A stretch of 64,000 nt of DNA, from NCBI GenBank assembly GCA_902388455.1, contig CABMPD010000002.1:1-64000 (forward strand), given 5' to 3'. Below, piece after piece: positions 9,465-17,341 of the stretch. The notes below the pieces were generated by a model. That model saw nothing but the letters and a program-made list of their open reading frames with translations. It did no database searches and was not told where the DNA came from. The stretch comes from an uncultured Alistipes sp. GTDB taxonomy: Bacteria; Bacteroidota; Bacteroidia; Bacteroidales; UBA932. The first letter of the stretch is position 1. Each line of letters opens with the position of its first letter. Position numbers and translations under genes: made by a program.

Positions 9465-9575
9465 CGTTATATCCATAATGTAGTGTTGTTATTTCAATCT
9501 TTGCTTAATTACTCATAAGTTTGGAAAGTTACGGACCCCTGCACCTGCGACAGGCCCCGGGGTCCGTTCTCTTTT
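9465..9575 (+). ncRNA. Candidate small RNA between a promoter and an intrinsic terminator
   Basis: The stretch of about 110 bases begins just after the consensus promoter at 9430-9460 and ends in a hairpin with a T-rich tail (9531-9575). I see no open frame with coding character. It does not match an RNA family I recognise. It could alternatively be a long leader ending in an attenuator for the hemerythrin gene at 9618, although that gene has its own -7 element at 9594. Confidence 0.35.
9531..9575 (+). terminator. Intrinsic terminator of the candidate small RNA
   Basis: ACGGACCCC (9531-9539) pairs perfectly with GGGGTCCGT (9559-9567), followed by TTCTCTTTT. It sits directly upstream of the hemerythrin gene's promoter. 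Confidence 0.7.
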
Positions 9576-9593
9576 AGGATGAAATGAAATCAC

Positions 9594-9601
9594 TATATTT
9601 G
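9594..9601 (+). promoter_or_regulatory. -7 element for the hemerythrin/LuxR pair
   Basis: TATATTTG matches TAnnTTTG exactly, 16 bases before the first ATG at 9618. Confidence 0.5.
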
Positions 9602-9617
9602 TGGAAAATACTGCACA

Positions 9618-10295
9618 ATGAGAAAGAATATGAAAATGGCCGACCTCATCGGCGCCGACTACCGACTGCTGACCGTCATCTACCGCCTGGGCATCAAGCT
9701 GGGCTTCGGGGAGAAGACCGTCGAGGAGACCTGCCGCGAGAGCGGGGTCAACTGCGACACCTTCCTCCTCATAGCCAACGTGTATGCCACCGAGGGCTAC
9801 GTCCCCACGACTGAGATGATGACCGCCGCCTCGGCCATTGACCTGGTCAGATACCTCCACGCCTCGCACTCCTACTACCTCGACCATGAGATTCAGGACC
9901 TGAGCCGCATCTTCGAGGACCTGCTCCGCCCCTGCACCCCGATGCAGCGGGACGTGATCATGCGCTTCTTCGACGGGTACCGGGAGGAAGTGGAGAACCA
10001 CTTCGCCTACGAGGAGGACATCGTCTTCCCCTACGTGCGCTCGGTGGCCGGCGGACAGAGGGTCGAGGGCTACAGCATGGAGACATTCGAAGAGAACCAC
10101 AACAACATAGATGAGAAGCTCAACGACCTGAGGAACATCGTCATGAAGTACCTGCCCCCGGTGTGCGACACGGTCACCGCCATCAAGGCCCTCTCGCGGC
10201 TCTGCACCTTAGAAGCCGACCTGGAGAAGCATACCCTGATCGAGAACTCAATCCTCATCCCTATGGTTAACAGACTGGAAGGAAAATGTCAGTGA
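9618..10295 (+). CDS. Hemerythrin-domain protein, RIC/YtfE-like
   Basis: Likely cytoplasmic di-iron protein of the RIC (YtfE/ScdA) type, known for repair of iron-sulfur or di-iron centres after nitrosative and oxidative stress. The 225-residue product has a short N-terminal DUF542-like segment (LGFGEKTVEETCRESGVN) but lacks that domain's cysteine-rich core. A hemerythrin four-helix bundle follows with His and Glu ligand candidates in HASHSYY, HFAYEEDIVFPY, ENHNNIDEKL and EKHTLIENS. The first ATG is at 9618; in-frame ATGs at 9630 and 9636 are also possible. The LuxR-type gene overlaps its 3' end by 10 bases, so the two are co-translated. Stress sensing rather than repair is an alternative role. 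Confidence 0.8.
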   Translation: MRKNMKMADLIGADYRLLTVIYRLGIKLGFGEKTVEETCRESGVNCDTFLLIANVYATEGYVPTTEMMTAASAIDLVRYLHASHSYYLDHEIQDLSRIFEDLLRPCTPMQRDVIMRFFDGYREEVENHFAYEEDIVFPYVRSVAGGQRVEGYSMETFEENHNNIDEKLNDLRNIVMKYLPPVCDTVTAIKALSRLCTLEADLEKHTLIENSILIPMVNRLEGKCQ

Positions 10296-10891
10296 CAAAG
10301 AAGAAAATACTGCTCATAACCCCGTCGCGGATCATCGCCCGCGGCATCACCTCCATACTCGAAGAGCACGGAGGCTTCACCGTCGAGACCGTGCTGACCG
10401 ACCTCTCCCGCGAGAACGAGGCAACGGTCCGGGACAGCATGACGGACATCGTGATCGTAGACCCCATAATCTTCGACTTCGCCTCCCGCCCGGCAGGCCG
10501 CAGCCGCATCTCCGACCTGACCGACGCCGCGGTGATAGCCGCCCCGACAGCCGTCACGGACGACGAGACCATAAAAAGCTACGACGAGACCATCAGCATC
10601 TACGACACCCCGGCGGCCGTCATCAGCAAGCTCCGGAACTCCCTGGCGCAGTCATCCGGCGGCCCCCGGACCGAGAACCGGGAGGAACTCTCCGCCCGTG
10701 AGAAAGAGATCCTGGTCTGCGTGGCCCAGGGTATGCTCAACAAGGAGATAGCCGACCGCTTCCACCTCTCGATCTACACCGTCATCACCCACCGCAAGAA
10801 CATCACCCGCAAGACCGGCATCAAGACCGTCGCCGGCCTGACGGTCTACGCCCTCCTGAACAACCTGATCGACCCGGCCTCGGTAGAATAG
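10286..10891 (+). CDS. LuxR/NarL-type transcription regulator with a degenerate receiver domain
   Basis: The 201-residue protein has an N-terminal receiver-like domain (residues about 7-120) and a C-terminal LuxR HTH (SAREKEILVCVAQGMLNKEI onward). The usual acidic pair at the start of a receiver is absent (ILLITPSR), although an aspartate remains at the end of the third strand (IVIVDP). Normal phosphorylation is therefore doubtful. No sensor kinase is adjacent. Overlap with the hemerythrin gene suggests that the regulator responds to, or works with, the di-iron protein, for example in oxygen or nitric oxide sensing. This functional link is inference. Confidence 0.8.
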   Translation: MSVTKKKILLITPSRIIARGITSILEEHGGFTVETVLTDLSRENEATVRDSMTDIVIVDPIIFDFASRPAGRSRISDLTDAAVIAAPTAVTDDETIKSYDETISIYDTPAAVISKLRNSLAQSSGGPRTENREELSAREKEILVCVAQGMLNKEIADRFHLSIYTVITHRKNITRKTGIKTVAGLTVYALLNNLIDPASVE

Positions 10892-10901
10892 GGAATTTTG
10901 C

Positions 10902-10909
10902 TATCTTTG
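10902..10909 (+). promoter_or_regulatory. -7 element for the outer-membrane protein gene
   Basis: TATCTTTG lies 15 bases before the ATG at 10925, and supports that start over the frame opening at 10898. Confidence 0.5.
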
Positions 10910-10924
10910 CGGCAAATTTTCCGT

Positions 10925-11596
10925 ATGAAGACGAGACCACTGCTGACCGCCGCACTTACTGCAGTCCTCCTGCTGACCGCACCTCTATATACCGCTGCAT
11001 CAAATAAGACCGACAGCTCAGAATTCCGTTTCCGGGGCTACACGGGAGGCATGATGCTGCACAGCGGCTACATACAGAGCGGCCGGTTTCAACTGCACAG
11101 CGGCAGTGGTACAGAACCCGTAACCATGCAGATCAAAGGCGGGGCCACCGGCATCGGCGGTCACGTCAAATTCGCGTTCGGCACATCCACGGACATGCTC
11201 CGCGTAGGAGCCGAGGGTCACAGCTCCAATGTCTCCTACCGGCCCTCCCCGTCCTACTCGCACACCGGATGGGGCGGACTGCTCGTAGATTACATCCACC
11301 GCAGCAAGGGCCGTGTATATCCATTCATAGGCTGCCTGATAGGAGGAGGCGGAGTGAAAAACCACATCATAGCCGAAGGTTCTACGGATGACTTCGTCAC
11401 CGAGCCTCAGGCGGCCATGCACAGATACGCATTCATGGCCGTAGCCCCTTTCGCCGGCATGGAGGTATCCCTGACCCCGAAACTCAGCCTGGTAGTCAAG
11501 GCCGACTGGCTCCTCAACGCCACAAGCCGCCAAAACGACTTCTCCAACGGTCTCAGGCTCTACGTCGGCATCCTCTTCAACCGCCTTCATCACTGA
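10925..11596 (+). CDS. Putative outer-membrane beta-barrel protein of unknown function
   Basis: The 223-residue protein has a signal peptide (MKTRPLLTAALTAVLLLTAP, cleavage near YTAASN). The mature part shows alternating hydrophobic and polar residues with aromatic girdles and many glycines. It ends LRLYVGILFNRLHH, as in small OmpW/OprF-like porins of Bacteroidota. No domain is recognised with confidence. The promoter at 10902 precedes it, so it appears independently transcribed from the LuxR gene ending at 10891. A role in the envelope is the most that can be said. Confidence 0.6.
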   Translation: MKTRPLLTAALTAVLLLTAPLYTAASNKTDSSEFRFRGYTGGMMLHSGYIQSGRFQLHSGSGTEPVTMQIKGGATGIGGHVKFAFGTSTDMLRVGAEGHSSNVSYRPSPSYSHTGWGGLLVDYIHRSKGRVYPFIGCLIGGGGVKNHIIAEGSTDDFVTEPQAAMHRYAFMAVAPFAGMEVSLTPKLSLVVKADWLLNATSRQNDFSNGLRLYVGILFNRLHH

Positions 11597-11618
11597 GGTC
11601 GTCCGGACTCACGAACTC

Positions 11619-11649
11619 TTGCCAAAACCAACTTTTTTAGCTACTTTTG
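11619..11649 (+). promoter_or_regulatory. Promoter of the AAA-ATPase gene
   Basis: TTG (11619-11621), a 20-base spacer and TACTTTTG (11642-11649) fit the Bacteroidota consensus. The ATG follows 19 bases later. Confidence 0.6.
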
Positions 11650-11668
11650 GCAAGCTTAATCTGATATT

Positions 11669-13108
11669 ATGACGGAAATAATAGGAAGAGATATTGAGCA
11701 GGCAACTCTTAACAACCTGTACCACAGTGGAAAAAGCGAGTTTATCGCTATCTATGGAAGACGACGGATCGGGAAAACTTTCCTGATAAGAGAAATGTTC
11801 AAGGACAGATTCGCATTCTACCATACAGGACTTTCGCCTTTTGAGCTAAACGGCAAGAAACTGCTGTCCGAACAATTACGCAACTTCACATTGTCACTGG
11901 CGCGTTACGGTTCAGGAAACACCACTGCTCCTTCCAGCTGGATGGAAGCATTCAATCTACTGATTGAATTACTGGAAAGCAAGGGAAAAGAAACCAGACA
12001 GGTTGTTTTCCTGGACGAAGTACCGTGGATGGATACTCACCGCTCCGGTTTTCTAACTGCCTTGGAACATTTCTGGAACGGATGGGGTGCCGGACGGGAC
12101 AATCTTATGCTGATTGTATGCGGCTCTGCCACCTCATGGATCAACGACAATCTGATAAACAATACAGGAGGACTTTACGGACGTCTCACCAAGCAGATTT
12201 GCCTGTCTCCGATGACATTGGCAGAGACTGAAAAACTGTTTCGACTCAATCAGGTCAGAATAGACCGATACGATATCGTACAAAGCTGGATGATATTCGG
12301 GGGCATCCCGTATTACCTGAACTTCTTGACAAAGGAACGGAGTCTGGCCCAGAATGTGGATTATCTTTTATTCAGACACGGCGCTGAATTATCAAATGAG
12401 TTTGACAGACTGTTCAACTCACTGTTTGTAAATCCGGACGACTACAAGCACATCGTACGGTTCCTCTCAACTTCCAGCAATGGCTATACACGGGAGGAGA
12501 TAGCAGCAAAGGCATCTTCATCAGGCGGAGGCCTCACTAAAATACTCAGAGTTCTGAGAGAGAACGGTTTCATATCCGCCTTGCAAGACTTTTCCGGACG
12601 ATCAAGAGACTTGCGGTATAGACTTACAGACCCTTTCTGCCTGTTTTACCTCAGATTCATAGACGGTCACAAGACCAACGATGAAGCGTTCTGGGAAAAC
12701 AGTCTGTTTTCCCCATGCACCAACGCCTGGAGAGGTCTTGCTTTTGAAAATGTCTGTTTCGCACATATCCGTCAGATCAAATCGGCACTTGGAATATCCG
12801 GAGTACACACAGAAACATTTTCCTGGACATTCAAAGGGGATGAGACACACGACGGCACACAGATTGACATGCTGATAGACCGGGCAGACAGAATCATAAA
12901 CCTATGCGAAATCAAATTCAGTCTATCTGAATATACTGTCACAAAAGACTACGACCGTAAGTTGAGAGACCGCCTTCAGACATTCCTTGATGTTGCCCGC
13001 CCTAAAAAGGCCATTCATCAGACATTCATCACAACGTATGGTCTACGGAGCAACGAATACGCCGGAAAGATTCAGAGTATCATAACAATGGAAGATCTCT
13101 TCCGATAG
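11669..13108 (+). CDS. AAA-type ATPase with C-terminal DUF234 nuclease-like domain
   Basis: The 479-residue protein has an N-terminal ATPase_2 domain with Walker A GRRRIGKT near residue 30 and Walker B VVFLDEVPWMD near residue 110. A winged-helix-like middle leads to a C-terminal DUF234 region whose TQIDMLI and CEIKFS segments resemble the Asp and Glu-X-Lys of PD-(D/E)XK nucleases. Such genes are numerous and scattered in Bacteroidota and archaea; their role is unsettled, with defence, selfish elements and regulation all proposed. The gene is clearly AT-richer than its neighbours, which suggests horizontal acquisition. It stands alone with its own promoter and appears intact. Confidence 0.85.
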   Translation: MTEIIGRDIEQATLNNLYHSGKSEFIAIYGRRRIGKTFLIREMFKDRFAFYHTGLSPFELNGKKLLSEQLRNFTLSLARYGSGNTTAPSSWMEAFNLLIELLESKGKETRQVVFLDEVPWMDTHRSGFLTALEHFWNGWGAGRDNLMLIVCGSATSWINDNLINNTGGLYGRLTKQICLSPMTLAETEKLFRLNQVRIDRYDIVQSWMIFGGIPYYLNFLTKERSLAQNVDYLLFRHGAELSNEFDRLFNSLFVNPDDYKHIVRFLSTSSNGYTREEIAAKASSSGGGLTKILRVLRENGFISALQDFSGRSRDLRYRLTDPFCLFYLRFIDGHKTNDEAFWENSLFSPCTNAWRGLAFENVCFAHIRQIKSALGISGVHTETFSWTFKGDETHDGTQIDMLIDRADRIINLCEIKFSLSEYTVTKDYDRKLRDRLQTFLDVARPKKAIHQTFITTYGLRSNEYAGKIQSIITMEDLFR

Positions 13109-13182
13109 GTGCACGGCATATACGGCACAAAGAATTTTTACATTTTATGTACTTTGTGATACAAGGTAATAAAAATTTTACA

Positions 13183-13190
13183 TATATTTG
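13183..13190 (+). promoter_or_regulatory. -7 element of the PspC/PadR operon
   Basis: TATATTTG lies 37 bases before the ATG at 13228, in an AT-rich stretch. No -33 element at proper spacing was seen. Confidence 0.45.
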
Positions 13191-13227
13191 CATTGCAGAA
13201 TAATCAACACACCACAATAGTAAAGTT

Positions 13228-13833
13228 ATGAAACAAGTTCTCAATGTAGGTATCGGAGGCCGTAGCTTCGTCATCGACGAGGACGCCTTCGACCGTCTCA
13301 GCTCTTATCTCAACGCATTCCGCTCCAAAACCGGCATGGGCTACCAGACCAAAGAGGTCATGGACGACCTGGAAATGCGTATCGCAGAGATCTTCACCGA
13401 ATCCATGTCCTCCCGTCAGGAGGTCGTGGATATCTCTCTCGTAGAGCGGGTCATCGCCCAGCTCGGTATGCCCGACGGCTCGGAAATACCGGGAGACGCC
13501 GGCTTCAGCAGTTCAGGAGGAAGCGGCAACTCCGGCGAATACTGGCACTCAGGCCGTGAGAACCGTCCCGTCAGGAAACTCTACCGCGACAAGGACCACC
13601 ACGTCATAGGCGGTGTAGCATCCGGCCTGGCCTGCTATTTCGACGTTGACGTGCTGGTCATCCGCATTCTGTTTGTCTGCCTCTTCCTCTTCGGCTCCTT
13701 CGGGGGCTGGATCTACCTCATCCTCTGGATAGCCGTCCCGGCCGCCCGTACCAGCGCGGAGAAATGCCGGATGCACGGTCTTCCGGTCACGGCCGAGAAT
13801 ATGCGCAGATTCTACAACACTGAAAATCATTAG
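13228..13833 (+). CDS. PspC-domain inner-membrane protein, short form
   Basis: The 201-residue protein has an N-terminal soluble region (about 1-75) that recurs in the larger neighbour at 14214. The PspC domain follows, with LYRDKDHHVIGGVASGLACY and one strong membrane segment ending in LILWIAVPAA. PspC proteins sit in the inner membrane and, in enterobacteria, signal envelope stress. In Bacteroidota they commonly travel with a PadR regulator, as here: the PadR gene starts 11 bases downstream behind an unusual Shine-Dalgarno sequence. Its function is probably sensing or buffering envelope stress, inferred from the family. Confidence 0.85.
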   Translation: MKQVLNVGIGGRSFVIDEDAFDRLSSYLNAFRSKTGMGYQTKEVMDDLEMRIAEIFTESMSSRQEVVDISLVERVIAQLGMPDGSEIPGDAGFSSSGGSGNSGEYWHSGRENRPVRKLYRDKDHHVIGGVASGLACYFDVDVLVIRILFVCLFLFGSFGGWIYLILWIAVPAARTSAEKCRMHGLPVTAENMRRFYNTENH

Positions 13834-13838
13834 GAGGT
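13832..13838 (+). promoter_or_regulatory. Canonical Shine-Dalgarno sequence before the PadR gene
   Basis: AGGAGGT sits six bases before the ATG at 13845. Such sites are rare in Bacteroidota genes, and it fixes the PadR start. Confidence 0.7.
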
Positions 13839-13844
13839 ACCGCC

Positions 13845-14183
13845 ATGGATGTAATGAACAACGTAGAGAACGTAAAGACCCAGATGCGCCGAGGAGTCCT
13901 CGAATACTGCATTCTCAGTATCCTCAGCAAGAAGGACTCCTACGCCTCCTCCATTCTCTCGGAGCTCAAGGAAGCCCGGATGATAGTGGTCGAGGGCACC
14001 ATCTATCCCCTGCTGATCCGTCAGAAGAACCAGGGACTGCTCACTTACCGCTGGGAGGAATCCCCCCAGGGACCGCCCCGCAAATACTACCAGATTACCG
14101 ACAAGGGACGCCAGGCCCTCGCCGAGATGGACTCCGCCTGGCAGGAGATAGTGGAAACCATCCGACTTCTCAGGGACAGATAG
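13845..14183 (+). CDS. PadR-family transcriptional regulator
   Basis: The 112-residue winged-helix protein has the typical PadR core: RGVLEYCILSILSKKDSYAS, then the wing (GTIYPLLIRQKNQGLLTYRW) and PRKYYQITDKGRQAL. PadR proteins generally repress nearby membrane-protein genes and sense small ligands. Located between two PspC genes, it probably controls its own operon. Translation starts behind a strong Shine-Dalgarno sequence, so its synthesis may be set independently of the flanking genes. The next gene begins 30 bases downstream. Confidence 0.9.
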   Translation: MDVMNNVENVKTQMRRGVLEYCILSILSKKDSYASSILSELKEARMIVVEGTIYPLLIRQKNQGLLTYRWEESPQGPPRKYYQITDKGRQALAEMDSAWQEIVETIRLLRDR

Positions 14184-14213
14184 ACGTTTTTAAATTTTTT
14201 AAAATTTATAAAA

Positions 14214-15734
14214 ATGCAAAAAGTAGTGAAAGTCAGCATCGCCAACATAGCGTTCACCTTGGAGCAGGACGCGCATGAACTGATGCGGGACTATTTGGAA
14301 CGGCTGCAGATACACTATGAGAGCAGCCCCAACTGCGGAGAGATACTCTCCGAGATAGAGTCCAGGATAGCGGAGCTCCTGTCCGAAAGAGGGTACCGGG
14401 ACAAAGTAGTACCGCCTGAGACCGTACAGGAGATCATCGACATCCTGGGACGTCCGGAGGACTTCGACTCAGAAGCCGAAAGCGGAGAACAGCCCCGGAA
14501 CAGGAAAAGAGTGTTCCGCGACCCGGACAATAAAATCTTAGGAGGAGTATGCGGAGGTCTTGGTGCATATTTTTCCGTAGATCCCCTGATATTCCGTATC
14601 GCCTTCGCTGTCTGGGTATTCTTCTTTTTCTGGCTGGAGGTTTTCGCGGACTGGGGCTGGGGCATGTCGGTATTAGGCATGTTTGCATACGTCATTCTGT
14701 GGATTTCAATGCCCGAGGCCCGTACGGTCGAGCAGCGCTACAACATGAAGGGAGGCTCCGTATCCCTGAAGAATATCCAGAAAACCGTGGAAAAAGAGGC
14801 TAAGGACGTCAGTAGAAAGGTAAGCCGAGGCGTAAAGGAAGGCGTAACGAGCACCGGCGGCTTCTGGAAGGCCTTGGGAAGATGCTTCGGCATAATATTC
14901 GGCGCAATGTTTTTCCTCATAGGCATGGCCGGCTGCGCCGCTTCGCTCCTGGCAGTCTTCGGCATCGGCATCTGGAACGGACTGCACGCATTCGGAACAT
15001 CGTGGTTCCTCTCAGTGATTACCGACGCCCCCGCATGGGTATCCGTACTGATATCCGTCCTTACCTGCATCACCGTTATCCTGCCGTTCATAGGTCTGCT
15101 GTACGCCGGCATACTTATACTCTTCAGGCTAAAGTCTCCGAGATGGAAACCCGGACTCATCATCTTCATTGTCTGGGTAGTGTCACTGCTGGGTCTTATC
15201 GGGGTATCCGCAGGCAGCCTGTCGACTGTCAGGAACATGGACTGCGCTATCCATGAGAGCCGGCTGCCCGTCAGGGACACCCTGTTCATAGAATTTGCCG
15301 GATGCTCCCAATGGAAGGATTTCGATGTCCTCGTCGATGCCGACCGCAACAGCTACGACCTGATCTACATGGGCAAAAACGGCCCCGACCCCTGCCTTGT
15401 AATCTATCCCGACCTGTATGTCGGCACCGCCAGGGATTCCGTCTCCAAGGTCGTTTCCTATGCCAAGTATGTGACCGAGGGCATGAACCTGAATGACTTG
15501 ACCGAGAAGAAAAGCAGCAGATACTGGAGCTTCGACGCTGACAGCCGCACACTGAGGATAGAGCCGATTATCTTCTCGTCCGATATCCGTACTACGGACA
15601 TTGACCGGCAGATGCGTGTCTTCCTCAGAAAAGGGACCTGCGTGATCGTCCGCGAACCAGTCCAGCACGAGTTCGACAGCAACTTTGAATACTGCTCCAG
15701 CCGGTTCCTCAAGATAGTAGAGGAATTAAGGTAA
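14214..15734 (+). CDS. Large PspC-domain membrane protein
   Basis: The 506-residue protein opens with the same soluble N-terminal domain as the small PspC protein at 13228 (FTLEQDAHELMRDYLERL). Next comes a PspC domain (VFRDPDNKILGGVCGGLGAY). Several more membrane segments follow between about residues 125 and 340, then a C-terminal domain of about 165 residues with mostly beta character (FAGCSQWKDFDVLVDADRNS) that I cannot assign. It is the last gene of the PspC-PadR operon. Envelope-stress sensing is inferred from the PspC domain and PadR context. The two homologous PspC proteins could form a complex. Confidence 0.85.
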   Translation: MQKVVKVSIANIAFTLEQDAHELMRDYLERLQIHYESSPNCGEILSEIESRIAELLSERGYRDKVVPPETVQEIIDILGRPEDFDSEAESGEQPRNRKRVFRDPDNKILGGVCGGLGAYFSVDPLIFRIAFAVWVFFFFWLEVFADWGWGMSVLGMFAYVILWISMPEARTVEQRYNMKGGSVSLKNIQKTVEKEAKDVSRKVSRGVKEGVTSTGGFWKALGRCFGIIFGAMFFLIGMAGCAASLLAVFGIGIWNGLHAFGTSWFLSVITDAPAWVSVLISVLTCITVILPFIGLLYAGILILFRLKSPRWKPGLIIFIVWVVSLLGLIGVSAGSLSTVRNMDCAIHESRLPVRDTLFIEFAGCSQWKDFDVLVDADRNSYDLIYMGKNGPDPCLVIYPDLYVGTARDSVSKVVSYAKYVTEGMNLNDLTEKKSSRYWSFDADSRTLRIEPIIFSSDIRTTDIDRQMRVFLRKGTCVIVREPVQHEFDSNFEYCSSRFLKIVEELR

Positions 15735-15754
15735 CCACTCCAGATATATGAGAA

Positions 15755-15791
15755 TAAAAAAGCCTGCCTCACACCGTCCGGTGCGGGGCAG
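15755..15791 (-). terminator. Terminator between convergent PspC and secG genes
   Basis: Arms 15764-15775 and 15780-15791 form a 12-pair stem with one wobble pair and one mismatch around a GTCC loop. On the minus strand the stem is followed by a run of six T, so it ends the secG operon; it may also act on the plus strand. Confidence 0.75.
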
Positions 15792-15817
15792 ACATATTTT
15801 CTACGGGCCTCGTCAGC

Positions 15818-16186
15818 CTACTCAGCCTCTGCAGGAGCGGCAGCAGGTTCTACCGGCTCAATTGGAGCGGCCCCGCCAGGAAGTGCAGAAGGGAACTCGG
15901 GAGCACCTGTATTGGTTCCTGTCTGCTCAAGACGCTGAAGAACCGCATTGTCTCCCTGCTTCCGGGAAGGAGTAAAAGCTGTAGCCAGAATACAGAGAGC
16001 CAGTATGATGATGGCCAATGTCCAGGTGGCTTTCTCCAGGAAGTCAGCTGTCTGGCGCACGCCGAATGTCTGGTTGCCGGCTGCGAAGTTGGCGGCAAGT
16101 CCGCCACCCTTGGAGTTCTGAATCAGTACTACGAAGGTGAGCAGGAGGCTCGCGATGATGATCAAAATCAAAATTGCTATGAACAT
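15818..16186 (-). CDS. secG: Preprotein translocase subunit SecG
   Basis: Small inner-membrane subunit of the SecYEG protein-export channel. The 122-residue product has two membrane helices, the first at residues 2-22 and the second at about 57-75. The conserved loop between them reads LIQNSKGGGLAANF and GVRQTADFLEKATW. A Pro/Ala/Glu-rich tail follows, longer than in enterobacteria but common in Bacteroidota. It is the last gene of a four-gene minus-strand operon with a sigma-54 activator, lptE and a small gene; only four bases separate it from the preceding gene. Confidence 0.95.
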   Translation of the reverse strand: MFIAILILIIIASLLLTFVVLIQNSKGGGLAANFAAGNQTFGVRQTADFLEKATWTLAIIILALCILATAFTPSRKQGDNAVLQRLEQTGTNTGAPEFPSALPGGAAPIEPVEPAAAPAEAE

Positions 16187-16190
16187 AACT

Positions 16191-16820
16191 CTACAAATGT
16201 TTCTTTATATCGTTTTTAAGGGCTGCAAAGTAAGCACTTTTTTCCGGATATAGCAAAATAAGTTTCTCATATACCTCATTTGCCCTGTCATATAACTCCT
16301 GATCAGCATAAATCCGGGCCAGGGTCTCGGTATAGTAGTTCTCATCCGTGAACTCTGTCCCGTCCCATTCCCGAGGTACGTCATGATGAATCTCAAGAAC
16401 AGAAATATCTTGATCCTGAACGCTTTTAAGTTCTTCCGGCATAAAATAGTCCCCTCCTACCCTCACATAAATCTCTCTACGTCCCTCCCCTGCCGGCTTA
16501 GGTTCTTCAGCCGGATATCCGTCTGCCGTTTCCTCCATTGCCGGTCCAATTTCCTGAAAGTCCAACTCATATACCTGTTCCTTCTCCGGTTCAGGCTCAC
16601 TGAACATTGCCGCTGAGGAGAGTACATAGCCCTGACGGAATACACTGTAATCCGGATAAAGGTACAGCACGGTCCTGCGCAGGGCCTCCCTACGGTACTC
16701 TTCTCCCATTGCCGACATTTTCAGGAACAGCTCCTTTCTGGCAATAGAAAACCACGGAGAGGCTTCCAGCAACTTTTCCAGGTCCGGTATCTGATAATTT
16801 TCCAGGCTATATGCATCCAT
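16191..16820 (-). CDS. Protein of unknown function in the lptE-secG operon
   Basis: The 209-residue protein begins MDAYSLENYQIPDLEKLLEA. It has a helical N-terminal half, an acidic Pro/Glu-rich middle, and a C-terminal segment resembling one tetratricopeptide-like repeat (LARIYADQELYDRANEVYEK). There is no signal peptide, so it is probably cytoplasmic. The ATG at 16820 follows the lptE stop by four bases; an upstream ATG at 16862 would overlap lptE by 38 bases and is less likely. I do not recognise a named family, though a gene of this type between lptE and secG looks typical of the order. Confidence 0.7.
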   Translation of the reverse strand: MDAYSLENYQIPDLEKLLEASPWFSIARKELFLKMSAMGEEYRREALRRTVLYLYPDYSVFRQGYVLSSAAMFSEPEPEKEQVYELDFQEIGPAMEETADGYPAEEPKPAGEGRREIYVRVGGDYFMPEELKSVQDQDISVLEIHHDVPREWDGTEFTDENYYTETLARIYADQELYDRANEVYEKLILLYPEKSAYFAALKNDIKKHL

Positions 16821-16824
16821 ATCA

Positions 16825-17334
16825 CTACCAGTTAGCCACTGTGGCATTGAATATATCCTCAACCAAAATATCTATAATCTCATCACACAGAGTGGACTCC
16901 ACCGCATCGAGAAGCTGATTGGAGTCGTAATCCGCATACGCCGAGAATGACTTCTCAAAATCCTCCTCGGGATGCAGGCGGTTTGTAAAATAAATTTTGA
17001 CAGTCACAGTAAGACGATTCTGTGAAGCCACCTCATCAGCCGTGACAGCCATCGGCCTGGTATCATATCCGGTAATCTCTCCGGAGACATTCATATCGCC
17101 GTTTTCGGGAAGAATCTCCAGACTTGTAAGCCGGCGGTACTGATCTATAAGCGCATCCGACAGATTTGAAGCCAATGTAGGATTAACCTTCAGTGCATTG
17201 TTCTGAAAATACTCGACCGCTATGCTCTTGACATCAGGCTGAATGGAGGTCCCGGAGAAGGAATATATTCCGCATCCGGAAACTACCGGCAGGACAAGAG
17301 CCAGCAAAACTGTAAATCTTATTACTCTTCTCAT
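16825..17334 (-). CDS. lptE: LPS-assembly lipoprotein LptE
   Basis: Outer-membrane lipoprotein that plugs and supports the LptD barrel during lipopolysaccharide insertion. The 169-residue product has a lipobox ending in Cys21 (VVSGC) followed by GIYSFSGTSI, the usual Bacteroidota LptE start. The rest has the mixed alpha/beta pattern of the family (VNPTLASNLSDALIDQYRR; ITGYDTRPMAVT). No lptD lies in this window. The gene is seven bases after the sigma-54 activator and four before the next gene, so translation is probably coupled. The call rests on the N-terminus, length and context. Confidence 0.8.
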   Translation of the reverse strand: MRRVIRFTVLLALVLPVVSGCGIYSFSGTSIQPDVKSIAVEYFQNNALKVNPTLASNLSDALIDQYRRLTSLEILPENGDMNVSGEITGYDTRPMAVTADEVASQNRLTVTVKIYFTNRLHPEEDFEKSFSAYADYDSNQLLDAVESTLCDEIIDILVEDIFNATVANW

Positions 17335-17341
17335 CTCATCA

